A stretch of 64,000 nt of DNA from Liminaster sp964567855 (GTDB lineage Bacteria; Bacteroidota; Bacteroidia; Bacteroidales; UBA3663), in NCBI GenBank assembly GCA_964567855.1, contig CAZMOE010000001.1, positions 124,001 to 188,000 of the forward strand. The letters run 5' to 3'. The translations under genes were made by a program, and so were the position numbers. The notes below the pieces were generated by a model, which was not told the origin of the DNA, made no database searches, and worked only from the letters and a program-made list of their open reading frames with translations. Below, one piece after another: positions 43,738 to 52,750 of the stretch (its first letter is position 1; every line of letters begins with the position of its first letter).

Positions 43738-46700
43738 TAGCTTGATCTTTATACCGCCAACAATGCTGCGGCTTGACCCGAGACATCCGTAGTCGATTCC
43801 CTGTCCGATGACTGAGGCACCTGAAGAGAACTCCGGATCTGTACCGAGATACTTGGTTACGGTGAAGAGATTGTTTCCTTGGATCCAGAACTCAAGTCCT
43901 TGAAGGAACGATGTCTTGAGAGGAAGATCGTAACTGAGGGTTACCGACTTCAACTTGATATACGACGCATCTTCTATCCAACGGTCAGAGAAGCGAGAGT
44001 TACCCATCTCATCCTGGAAAGACAGTTTTGGAACAGACGTCTCCTGACCTTCCATTTGCCAACGTTGTGTAAGGGCCGTTGTCTGATTCAAGAAACGGCA
44101 TCCTCCTTCAAGCTGAGAGCGCATATAGTTGAACGCATCATTGCCAAGACAATAATTGAAATTGACATCAAGGCGGATGCGCTTCCAAGTAAGAGAAGTG
44201 AAGATGTTTCCATAAAAGTCAGGATTGGGATTACCTATTACAACCTGGTCTTTCTCATTAATCTCATTATCACCGTTGACATCATCAAAAATCATGTCGC
44301 CGGCTCCGAAATAGTGTTTGTCAACACCATTCTGGTCCATGATATAGAGACCTTTCTGCTGGGCCTGCTCTGTTGTTGAAAATACGCCTTTTGTACGATA
44401 GCCATAGAAGAGATTGGCTGCTTCTCCCTCCTTGGTAAGGATCGTTGCGTCACCCACCTCTGTAGTGAAAGATGTCTTTCCTTCACTAAGACCGAGAGAT
44501 TGGATCTTGTTCTTGTAATGACCTACGCTTACACCGATTTCCCAAGACCAGTCCTTTGATGCTATAGGTTTGCCAACGAGGGTAGCGTCGTAGCCGGTGT
44601 TCTCCATCTTGCCAGAGTTCGCCCAGTTCGTCTCAATACCGGTCAAGAAACTAAGTGACTGGAGTGTCAGAAGATCTGATGTGGTGGAAGTAAAGTAGTT
44701 AAAACCTGCGCTAAGCCTATTGTTAAAGAACTTACCTTGAATACCGCCGTTGGCACGAGCAGTAGTCTCCCACTTGATATTCGTATTGCCGACTCCGGAT
44801 ATTGAAATTCCTGCAATAGAATTAAGATAAAGAGATGAGCCGAAGAAACTTCTTGCAGCATAAACGTCTATGTTGTCGTTGCCGCTAATATCATAACCGG
44901 CTGTGATGAGAAGGTGGTTCACGTAGTCGCTCTTCGGGAACCAAGATTCATTTGTGAGCACCCACGATGCCTGCAATGAAGGGAATACGCCCCACTTGAC
45001 GCCGAAGAGTTTCATACCGCCATCGGCTTCCTTGCCAAAGCGTGAAGATGCCGATGTGGTAAGATTGAGCTGCGCATAGTAACGCTCGCGATAACCATAG
45101 TTCGCCTGAAGATACATATCGATGTTTTTCCATGACTCGTCGACACCGAATGCCTTTGGATTGGCAAGCGAAGCGCTCATGAACGGAGTCTTGTCACTAC
45201 CAGTGTTGTAGCCCAACTGCTGGCTGCGAGTGAAAGACTCAATGTTCATGCGGAAGCCTCCAAACAAGCTGACAGAATGAGCACTGAAACGATTGTTCCA
45301 TGAGAGCCGTGTGTCGCTGTGAATAGAGTTTTGCTTTGAGGCAAGCGACTCAACCTGATTCTCACGAAAATCTGATACTGATGACACATAATAGCTTGGC
45401 ACACCGTTTACAGGAATGTAATACTTGTTGTTTGTATTTACAAGTGTGTAGCTGAAGAGTGAAGAAAGAGACAGATTATTACTGAAATCCCATTTTGGAG
45501 TCACCGCCAGATTAAGCATAGAGTTCTCAAAACGATTCTTGTTCTCGGCCTCAGCATACTCATTAAGAGCGTATGGATTAGCTAAACGATAGTTGTAATT
45601 ATCGTAAAAATAAAGTGCCTCATCAAGATACGATTCGTCTGTTATGTCAAGGAACGAGTCCGAGAGTTTTCCGTTACCATAAGAATATGGACTCATAAAC
45701 GGGGCCTTTGCGTAGGCAAGGAATGATGGTGCCGTAGGAGTGCCTTCGTCATAGCCTTTCGGGGCAGCATCGTCACGGATATCTCGTGTAAGATCAGAGA
45801 AAGATGCATCGAAGCGGAAAGAGAACTGACTGCTCAAATGTATATCCGTGTTGAAGCGGATATTCAAACGATTCATATCATTATAGCGGAGAGTGCTGTT
45901 TGCTATGGTATAGCCTACAGAGAGATTATATTGTGCGATGTCGTCACCACCCTCAATCTTTACACCATAATCCTGGGTTGTTGCAGTACGATATACTCCG
46001 TCTTTCCAATCAGTATTGTTGTGGTACTGGTTGTAATAATAGTAGTTAGGGTCAGCGTTCAAAAATTTGAAGTTGGTAATCTTAGTACCTGTAGTCTTCA
46101 ACATTTCTGAAGCATAACCGCGATACTGTTCAGCATCCATCATATCGTAGAACTTAGGCAACATGGTAACACCACCCGAAACGCTGGCCGTGATACGCGT
46201 TGCCATTGACTTGGAGCGTTGTGTATTGATGATGATAACACCATTCGCACCACGTGCGCCGTAAAAGGCTGTGCCGTTTCGCATCACAGTAATGTCCTCG
46301 ATATCCGCCGGATTGATGTTTGACATAATGTCATTGACAAAACCGTCATGGAGAAGTTCTCTGCCATACTGCTGTTCAAGAATAACACCGTCAACAACCA
46401 CAAGGGGTTGAGCATTCACATTCAGAGAATTCAGTCCCTGTATGAACGTTGTAACACCGACGCCAGGCGTTCCGCTGTTCAGCTTCGTATAGGCGTATGC
46501 CCCCAACTTGTTCTCTACTTCCTCCTTAATATTTATAGCATTGCTATACTTGAGGTTGTTTGCCGTCCTATCTGAGAGTACATTTACGTCTTTCTCATAA
46601 TCAATGGCGAAGTTGTCAGCATACAATTTTGCCGTCTTCTGATCCTCTCCATTGGCCAGTCCCAGCATAATAGGATTAAAGTCTGGATACGTGACATAAA

Positions 46701-46983
46701 TGGCAGAAGCGAATGTCGGCACATTTACGGTGTATTCACCGTTGTCATCAGTCAAAACACTATAGCCATCCATGCCGTAAGTTGACACCAAAGCTCCAGA
46801 TAACGGAGTCCCCGTTGAAGCGTTCACGACCTTACCTTTAACGACCCGTGTTTTATAGTCCTTTTTCTTTACCTCACGCTTAACAGTCTTAACTTCCTGT
46901 TCATCGTCCAGGGTGTCCTGCGCATGCACAAAGGTAGGGCATGCCATAAGCAGTGTCAGTCCGAATAAAATATATTGTTTCAT
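43735..46983 (-). CDS. SusC/RagA-family TonB-dependent transporter (second pair)
   Basis: A 1082-residue outer-membrane transporter with a signal peptide (LLMACPTFVHAQ) and a carboxypeptidase-regulatory-like domain (KGKVVNASTGTPLSGALVSTYGMDGYSVLTDDNGEYTV, about 49-85). The plug has PLVVVDGVILEQ and ITVMRNGTAFYGARGANGVIIINT, and a C-terminal barrel ends in KIKL. Before the regulatory domain there is an unusual charged stretch (DDEQEVKTVKREVKKKDYKTR). The usual LxEVVVTA-type TonB box after the regulatory domain is not recognisable. It pairs with the SusD gene downstream. Confidence 0.92.
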   Translation of the reverse strand: MKQYILFGLTLLMACPTFVHAQDTLDDEQEVKTVKREVKKKDYKTRVVKGKVVNASTGTPLSGALVSTYGMDGYSVLTDDNGEYTVNVPTFASAIYVTYPDFNPIMLGLANGEDQKTAKLYADNFAIDYEKDVNVLSDRTANNLKYSNAINIKEEVENKLGAYAYTKLNSGTPGVGVTTFIQGLNSLNVNAQPLVVVDGVILEQQYGRELLHDGFVNDIMSNINPADIEDITVMRNGTAFYGARGANGVIIINTQRSKSMATRITASVSGGVTMLPKFYDMMDAEQYRGYASEMLKTTGTKITNFKFLNADPNYYYYNQYHNNTDWKDGVYRTATTQDYGVKIEGGDDIAQYNLSVGYTIANSTLRYNDMNRLNIRFNTDIHLSSQFSFRFDASFSDLTRDIRDDAAPKGYDEGTPTAPSFLAYAKAPFMSPYSYGNGKLSDSFLDITDESYLDEALYFYDNYNYRLANPYALNEYAEAENKNRFENSMLNLAVTPKWDFSNNLSLSSLFSYTLVNTNNKYYIPVNGVPSYYVSSVSDFRENQVESLASKQNSIHSDTRLSWNNRFSAHSVSLFGGFRMNIESFTRSQQLGYNTGSDKTPFMSASLANPKAFGVDESWKNIDMYLQANYGYRERYYAQLNLTTSASSRFGKEADGGMKLFGVKWGVFPSLQASWVLTNESWFPKSDYVNHLLITAGYDISGNDNIDVYAARSFFGSSLYLNSIAGISISGVGNTNIKWETTARANGGIQGKFFNNRLSAGFNYFTSTTSDLLTLQSLSFLTGIETNWANSGKMENTGYDATLVGKPIASKDWSWEIGVSVGHYKNKIQSLGLSEGKTSFTTEVGDATILTKEGEAANLFYGYRTKGVFSTTEQAQQKGLYIMDQNGVDKHYFGAGDMIFDDVNGDNEINEKDQVVIGNPNPDFYGNIFTSLTWKRIRLDVNFNYCLGNDAFNYMRSQLEGGCRFLNQTTALTQRWQMEGQETSVPKLSFQDEMGNSRFSDRWIEDASYIKLKSVTLSYDLPLKTSFLQGLEFWIQGNNLFTVTKYLGTDPEFSSGASVIGQGIDYGCLGSSRSIVGGIKIKL

Positions 46984-47021
46984 TGCTATTTACTTATTAA
47001 CTTATGAATAGCTGTCAATTA

Positions 47022-48806
47022 TTATTCTTCATCATGCGGTTTCAGCACTATGCAGTCAAGGCGTAAAGTGCGGTTGGCCGTTTTCTCATACGCCGAACTG
47101 GTCACATAACTCTGGAAAAGAAGTTTTACCTGTGGCTCGCTGGTGTTATCAGAACATGTGGGGAAGACTACAGTACCGACAAGGATAGAGTCTACCTTTG
47201 TAGGATCATTCTGAAGATTCTGGCCGTAAACACTACTCTTTGAATAGTTGGATGTAGGTTCATTCTTGCCGTCAAGTACCGGATACTGCAGTTTATTATC
47301 CTTAATATTAATGTAATAAGGCTCACCATTCTCATTGTGGCACTGAAGTGCGCAACGGAACGTGATTGGCAATTTCTGAATGTCTGTTGCATTGATATTG
47401 CCAGCCTCAGCAGGCGCAATCACTACATAAACATCGTATGGCACATTGGAAAGCACGTTGCGTACATCGAAAAGAGCCTTAGAGAAATTTAAAACGCCGC
47501 TTGGGGTAATCTCAATATAAGAATTTCCTGAAACCTTGTCGTAATATGGATTATCAGAGGAAACCTTTACAACCTTACCAAAGTTGGTGTCACCGCTCCT
47601 GTTATTGCTGGAATAAATATTGAGCGTATCCAAAGTGGTTGAATTTTCAGCCTCCATCACAATCTCACGCAGGAACGTACTCTTCTCAGGAATGTTCCAT
47701 GTGGTTGCCTTGAACAACTTACCATTGCTGCACTCCATCTCTTCGCAGTTATTCAACACGCCATTTTCTCCGAATGGATCATAATACAGATAGTATTTCT
47801 TATTATACGAACCGTATACGGCTTTGCGTCTATCATATGGAATAGCGTTTGTTGACATCAAAGAGTCTGTCTCGGAAGCTGTTGCATTCTGGAAAATCTT
47901 CTCATTGCTTGTTTTACTGAAGACTGTACCTTTAAGGATTGCTTGGCGCGGGAAATGATACTCGAACGAGTCACGTTCGGCAACCTTTTTGTCATATACA
48001 TAATATTTAGAATACTTCGTTACCAGATCGGCCCATAACTGATTGTCAGGCACCACCATCCAGTAGCAAGAGTCCTCACTAAAAATAATTGAATTAAGAT
48101 ATTCTTTATCTCTAAGAAGCTGATTCTCGACATATATCACAGAGTCGAGATAATGCGTCTTACCATCGATAATTTCTCCAGGAACAGAACTTGCCGAATT
48201 CAGTTTCTCTTGATTAAACATGGAGATGTAGGTCCAAACACTGTCAATACCATCGACCTTGTCAAATGCCTCATAGACATTGGGATGATAATCTGCGATA
48301 CTATCAATAATGTAGAGGATGCCGTTGGCAGTAATATTATTCTTGGAAAGGAAATTGCGACCAGCGAACGCGTCTTTTGTAAAGCTCAAATTCTTACCAC
48401 TCATCATGCAAATGACAGTGTCCGGCATCGCAGTGGAAACAGAATAGTTGTAGAGTGAGATATGATTCCGGATGAACTCCCGAACAACACGGTTATCCTT
48501 CTCTTTTACTCCATTGGCGTTCTCAAAGTTATACAGCTGAATGAGTGAGTCGCGCTTATCGTCGGTGAGCATTGTGTTGGTAGGTGCGAAAACCGTGAAC
48601 ACCTGGCTTCCACCGAGTGACGCGTCATAATTTGCAGCCTGAAGCACTTGCATGAAGTTAGACAGCGACTCTTCATTGCTGATAGCCTGCCACAAAGAAC
48701 CTTCACCATGCTGAGCTACAGAATAGTGCTCGTCCCATTGATCGGTACACGATGCGGTGACACCGATAAATAGAGAAACTGCTAATATGGCTTTATTTAT
48801 TTTCAT
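47022..48806 (-). CDS. Fasciclin (FAS1) domain surface lipoprotein, 594 residues
   Basis: The lipobox is TASC (Cys20) followed by TDQWDEHY. The first FAS1 domain (about 35-175) shows the hallmark TVFAPTN (71-77) and ends in NGILYIIDSI. A second, weaker FAS1-like domain lies around residues 180-395 (CYWMVVPDNQLW). From about residue 395 a beta-rich region begins REIVMEAENSTT and ends LRLDCIVLKP, like a carbohydrate-binding jelly roll; that reading is tentative. FAS1 domains mediate adhesion or ligand binding. It stands between another FAS1 gene (35 bases) and the second susC (38 bases). The function is unknown; a surface accessory protein of the second Sus pair is my inference. Confidence 0.83.
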   Translation of the reverse strand: MKINKAILAVSLFIGVTASCTDQWDEHYSVAQHGEGSLWQAISNEESLSNFMQVLQAANYDASLGGSQVFTVFAPTNTMLTDDKRDSLIQLYNFENANGVKEKDNRVVREFIRNHISLYNYSVSTAMPDTVICMMSGKNLSFTKDAFAGRNFLSKNNITANGILYIIDSIADYHPNVYEAFDKVDGIDSVWTYISMFNQEKLNSASSVPGEIIDGKTHYLDSVIYVENQLLRDKEYLNSIIFSEDSCYWMVVPDNQLWADLVTKYSKYYVYDKKVAERDSFEYHFPRQAILKGTVFSKTSNEKIFQNATASETDSLMSTNAIPYDRRKAVYGSYNKKYYLYYDPFGENGVLNNCEEMECSNGKLFKATTWNIPEKSTFLREIVMEAENSTTLDTLNIYSSNNRSGDTNFGKVVKVSSDNPYYDKVSGNSYIEITPSGVLNFSKALFDVRNVLSNVPYDVYVVIAPAEAGNINATDIQKLPITFRCALQCHNENGEPYYINIKDNKLQYPVLDGKNEPTSNYSKSSVYGQNLQNDPTKVDSILVGTVVFPTCSDNTSEPQVKLLFQSYVTSSAYEKTANRTLRLDCIVLKPHDEE

Positions 48807-48841
48807 ATTGTTTATTGACTAATCATTATACATTATTTTAA

Positions 48842-50911
48842 TTAGAGGTCGTCCTCCGATTGACCATCTTCACCACCTACACCATACACACTTTTTGGCA
48901 CAAGCTCAATATAGTCGAGCATCGCCTCTTTATTGCTGGCGTTCTTTTGCGAAACGTTTTTGATGCGAAGTGTATGTACCTTGTTTAAGTCATCCTTGGT
49001 CACTGTGACATTGCAAAGCACCTTGCGCACGGTAGAAGACTGCTGTGCAAACTTCTCACCGATGGAAGGATCATTGTCTGTAGCATGGAAAACGGAATAA
49101 GGACCACGATAATAACCTTTGTTCTTCAGAATCTTGAAGTCTGTCTGTCGCGCCTCATCATCATCTCGTATAGAAGAGTAAGACGGGAAAGAAGAGCTGC
49201 CATAGATTTCTGCCGAATTGATGAGCAGGTCCATATTCAAAGGAATACCTGTCACCTTGCCGTCGAAGTAAATCTGCACAGCACCACGAGGAGCTGTTGT
49301 CATAGGTGCGAAACCAAGACGCAACTGCCACTCTCCTTCGAACGGGAACGGAGGGAGATTGAATGTGATATCGAAGACACCATTAGCCACCATCTCGTCA
49401 CCATGCATAGAGTAGAAGTTCAATCGAGGACGACGATAAACGAACTTAGCGTCAGTACCGGCAATGACAACCCCCTTAAGATAACCGTTAGGGAAATAAT
49501 AGTTGTAGCCAATGTCGTCATCTGTAAGGTTCTTACGAGAGTAATCGTTCCATTTACCGTTCATTCGCAGATTGTTTGTTGCAATCTCCGGGAACAGTGT
49601 AGAGAAGTCCATACGGATACGACAGTTGTCAACGACATCCCGTGTGATATTGTCAAACTTGAGAATATCGCTGACATAGAAATAAATTCCGTTTATAGCG
49701 TCAACAGTCTCATCCGGATTGAAAACATTCACACCCTGCTCATAATAATTTTCGCCATCATATCGACGATTTACATAGTAACCGTTCATTATATCGGCCG
49801 GTCCTACCCACTTGAGATTAATAAGGTGTTCGGCCTTAATCATTGTGCCTGGGAGCATCGTTGTGTACCAGTCTGTTGTATTCGCATAATCAGGATCAAC
49901 TCCAAGATCTTCTCGAACAGTGAGATAGTTCAGACCTTGAACGTTGCGGTCGAGAATGTGATACGCCATAAAGCGATACAGCGGATTAACCGGATCGTCG
50001 AGATGATCGATACTATGACCTTCACTGTTTACATCCTGGGGATACATGGCATCATAGATGCTGCATGCCAGATTGTATAGGTCCTCAATGTCTGTCACAT
50101 TATATTTCTGTCTCAACGTCTCGTCAGGTACAACGAACAATGTGAAACCGTAGTTCTTTGTCTTTGGAACAATGGCCCATTCCGCACCTTCAGCTCCAGT
50201 GTCGTAGCTGTAATACTCCCTGTAATTGTCCGGAGAGTAAGACTTGTCGAGAAGCATGGTGTCGAGAAGCATCTCGAAACCGGTACGCTTCAAGGCCTCA
50301 TAAAAGAGACTTGCCTTTTCATCGTTCTTGACGTGATTTGCAATAGACTTTACCGAGTTAGGGATTACAGCATTTATTCTCTGGACGATACCATTCTCTA
50401 CAGAGTCGTCCTGATGGACGAAGTAGATCTGAGCATCCTTGTTCAGGACAATGACTGTATTGCCATTCTCGTCAGTCCCATGCGAAACACTGATGTTACG
50501 CCTCATCATATTCAGAGTGGAGAGGATACCATTATCGAAACGCCACATGTCGAATGTGGAATATATAGAGTTCACGAGGTGCGTACGCGCCAACGTGTCA
50601 CATTCCGCATCAGACAAGTCGTCCAATGAATGTGCCCCGATAGATTCGAGATAGTTATCAATGGCCTTATTGCTTGGAGCAAAACATGTATATTTACCAT
50701 ACACGGAAAGCTGGTCCATAAGTCCCGCACGTTCCACAATCGCTGCAAACTGGCTCAAATCTCTGTTATTCCGAAGATATTGGCTCATCATTTGCCCTGT
50801 GAAAGTGTAATAGTTCTCTGCGTCGGGATCGTCGGAACACGACGGCAGGGAAATTGTGATCAGGGAAGTGAGCCCGACGAAAAACAATATGTTGAATATA
50901 AACTTCTTCAT
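48842..50911 (-). CDS. Fasciclin (FAS1) domain surface lipoprotein, 689 residues
   Basis: The lipobox SLPSC (Cys25) is followed by SDDPDAE, a strong acidic surface-export signal. FAS1 domain one (about 37-190) contains YTCFAPSN (74-81). A second domain (about 195-425) has TLFVVPDE and ends INGIYFYVSDIL. The C-terminal 260 residues hold a beta-rich region (DITFNLPPFPFEGEWQLRLGF ... VQIYFDGKVTGIP) ending in LRIKNVSQKN and MLDYIELVPK, similar in style to the end of the 594-residue neighbour. That suggests two related proteins from an old duplication. It lies 35 bases after the first susD. Confidence 0.83.
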   Translation of the reverse strand: MKKFIFNILFFVGLTSLITISLPSCSDDPDAENYYTFTGQMMSQYLRNNRDLSQFAAIVERAGLMDQLSVYGKYTCFAPSNKAIDNYLESIGAHSLDDLSDAECDTLARTHLVNSIYSTFDMWRFDNGILSTLNMMRRNISVSHGTDENGNTVIVLNKDAQIYFVHQDDSVENGIVQRINAVIPNSVKSIANHVKNDEKASLFYEALKRTGFEMLLDTMLLDKSYSPDNYREYYSYDTGAEGAEWAIVPKTKNYGFTLFVVPDETLRQKYNVTDIEDLYNLACSIYDAMYPQDVNSEGHSIDHLDDPVNPLYRFMAYHILDRNVQGLNYLTVREDLGVDPDYANTTDWYTTMLPGTMIKAEHLINLKWVGPADIMNGYYVNRRYDGENYYEQGVNVFNPDETVDAINGIYFYVSDILKFDNITRDVVDNCRIRMDFSTLFPEIATNNLRMNGKWNDYSRKNLTDDDIGYNYYFPNGYLKGVVIAGTDAKFVYRRPRLNFYSMHGDEMVANGVFDITFNLPPFPFEGEWQLRLGFAPMTTAPRGAVQIYFDGKVTGIPLNMDLLINSAEIYGSSSFPSYSSIRDDDEARQTDFKILKNKGYYRGPYSVFHATDNDPSIGEKFAQQSSTVRKVLCNVTVTKDDLNKVHTLRIKNVSQKNASNKEAMLDYIELVPKSVYGVGGEDGQSEDDL

Positions 50912-50946
50912 TGTGTTATTCTTATTAAGAGTTTACAACTATATTA

Positions 50947-52731
50947 CTATTCATAACTGCTATTTTCACCGCTTCCGAATGCAGGATTCTGGGTTATGTT
51001 CTTGTTAACCTTCAATTCGTCAAGATTGTATGGCCAGAAGATCGCATCCATTCTCTGCATCTTGCTCTTCACCACAGAAGCTGTCTGAGGATCTTTATTA
51101 GTCACCTTATTACTGAGGTATTCCGTGTTATCCTCCCGCATTGAGCGACGGACAAGATCGAAATAGCGTTTGCCTTCGAACATGAGTTCTCGGTTACGCT
51201 CGTCATAAATAAGGTTTGTAATGAGTTGCTTTGTAGTGTAGTTTGTAATATCCAGAACATGCTTGTATGGAGTAGGCTCGATGAGAGAGCGCTTGTTGAC
51301 AGCATCGACAAGTTCAAATGCCGCCTCAAGAAGATCGTAGTCTTCATCTCCCTCTGCTATAATCGCATCGGAACTTATCTTCTGTGCAATAGCCTCGGCT
51401 TTCAGCAACATGATGTCGGTAAGTCGGTAAAGGATATAATTTGACTTATTTCGGGACTGCTTGCCATTATCATAAGTACTGTACAATGATCCATACAAAA
51501 TACCGCTCTTATAAGGTGTTGCCGAACTTAGAAGTTCTACCAAACCTGCCGTAGCATACTTGTTTATGCTAGTCGGGGTTTCGCCTAAGAATCGTATATT
51601 TTCATAAGAACGCCCGTCATACCCTTCATTTTCCTTGGCATAAACATTGTAGAGTTTATCACGTTCGTCATTGGCAACGTATGTTGTAGGCTTTACAAAA
51701 GGAACGTCACGACCAATGCCTCCATAGAAGAAGCACACAGGACCATTACATGGATAATAGCCGTTAGTATCGTCCTTACGAAAATTCAACTCAAATATGG
51801 ACTCCATACTGTTGTTGTCAACGAAAATCCGAGTGAAAGCATTTCCGTATAAATTGAATCCTTTATAACGGGACTGGATAAGAGGGAATCCGTTAAGATA
51901 CTCGAAGGAACTCGCTGTATAGCCATTTTCTTTTGCATCCTGCCTCTTCTGCAAAAGGATAAGGTCGGCGTACTTGATGCAATTGTCATAGTCTTTCTGC
52001 CAAAGATACAACTCGCAGAGAAGAGCATGAATCATCGACTTGGTCACGCGATTACAATTGTAATCCCAATATTGAGTTATGTTCTTCTCAGGATACTTCG
52101 TCAGAGAATTATTCACTACTCCCTCAAGAGAAGCGATGAGATTGGCAAGTACCACATTGAACGGAGTTGCTGGCAAATCAAGAGTTTGGTTATCATCAAG
52201 GAACACCTCTTCCGAATAAGGCACATCGCGGAATGTGCGTATCAGATAAAAATAGCACAATGAGCGCAATGCCGTAACTTCAGCAATATGTGCGTTCAGT
52301 TGGCTCTGTGTGTAGGATGGATCCTTTGCCGCCACATCCGGAGCATATCTAATAACTAAATTGCAGCGGTTAATGACTCTGTAGAAAACATCCCATCGAG
52401 TATAAACGTTACTTGCAGTGATATTCTCTTTGAGAAGACGCTCAAGGTTCACATCGTCGGTGATCGTACCATTGTTGATGATATTCTCGGAACGAAATTC
52501 GCCCCAAATCATCATGCGGCTTATCATCTCGTATGACTGCATCTCAGTATAACAGCCGGTAATCATAGTCTCGACATCTTTTTGCTCATTCCAGAACTGT
52601 TTCTGAATAATTTCGTTTTGCGGCTCGATTTCGAGGAAGTCACTACAACCCGCCAATATGCCACCTGCTAAAAGAAAAGTTGCAGAAAGGCCGAACTTCT
52701 TAGCCTTATTTAATATATCATTGTGTTTCAT
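50947..52731 (-). CDS. SusD/RagB-family nutrient-binding lipoprotein (first pair)
   Basis: The 594-residue protein has the lipobox LAGC (Cys29) followed by SDFLEIEPQNE, and family motifs FWNEQKDVETMITGCYTEMQSYE, RCNLVIRYAPDV, EVTALRSLCYFYLIRTFRDVPYSEE and YDERNRELMFEGKRYFDLVRRS. I start at 52731 (MKHNDILNKAKKFG), 19 bases after the susC stop; the open frame to 52806 overlaps susC and adds 25 residues that do not look like a signal peptide. Together with the upstream SusC it forms the first import pair of the operon. Confidence 0.93.
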   Translation of the reverse strand: MKHNDILNKAKKFGLSATFLLAGGILAGCSDFLEIEPQNEIIQKQFWNEQKDVETMITGCYTEMQSYEMISRMMIWGEFRSENIINNGTITDDVNLERLLKENITASNVYTRWDVFYRVINRCNLVIRYAPDVAAKDPSYTQSQLNAHIAEVTALRSLCYFYLIRTFRDVPYSEEVFLDDNQTLDLPATPFNVVLANLIASLEGVVNNSLTKYPEKNITQYWDYNCNRVTKSMIHALLCELYLWQKDYDNCIKYADLILLQKRQDAKENGYTASSFEYLNGFPLIQSRYKGFNLYGNAFTRIFVDNNSMESIFELNFRKDDTNGYYPCNGPVCFFYGGIGRDVPFVKPTTYVANDERDKLYNVYAKENEGYDGRSYENIRFLGETPTSINKYATAGLVELLSSATPYKSGILYGSLYSTYDNGKQSRNKSNYILYRLTDIMLLKAEAIAQKISSDAIIAEGDEDYDLLEAAFELVDAVNKRSLIEPTPYKHVLDITNYTTKQLITNLIYDERNRELMFEGKRYFDLVRRSMREDNTEYLSNKVTNKDPQTASVVKSKMQRMDAIFWPYNLDELKVNKNITQNPAFGSGENSSYE

Positions 52732-52750
52732 TGCTTTCAAGATATAATAG

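Noticed and set aside
49085..50080. Open frame of 331 codons antisense to the 689-residue fasciclin gene
   Set aside because: The sense strand carries a clear lipoprotein with FAS1 motifs; the antisense product has no domain and an unlikely composition.
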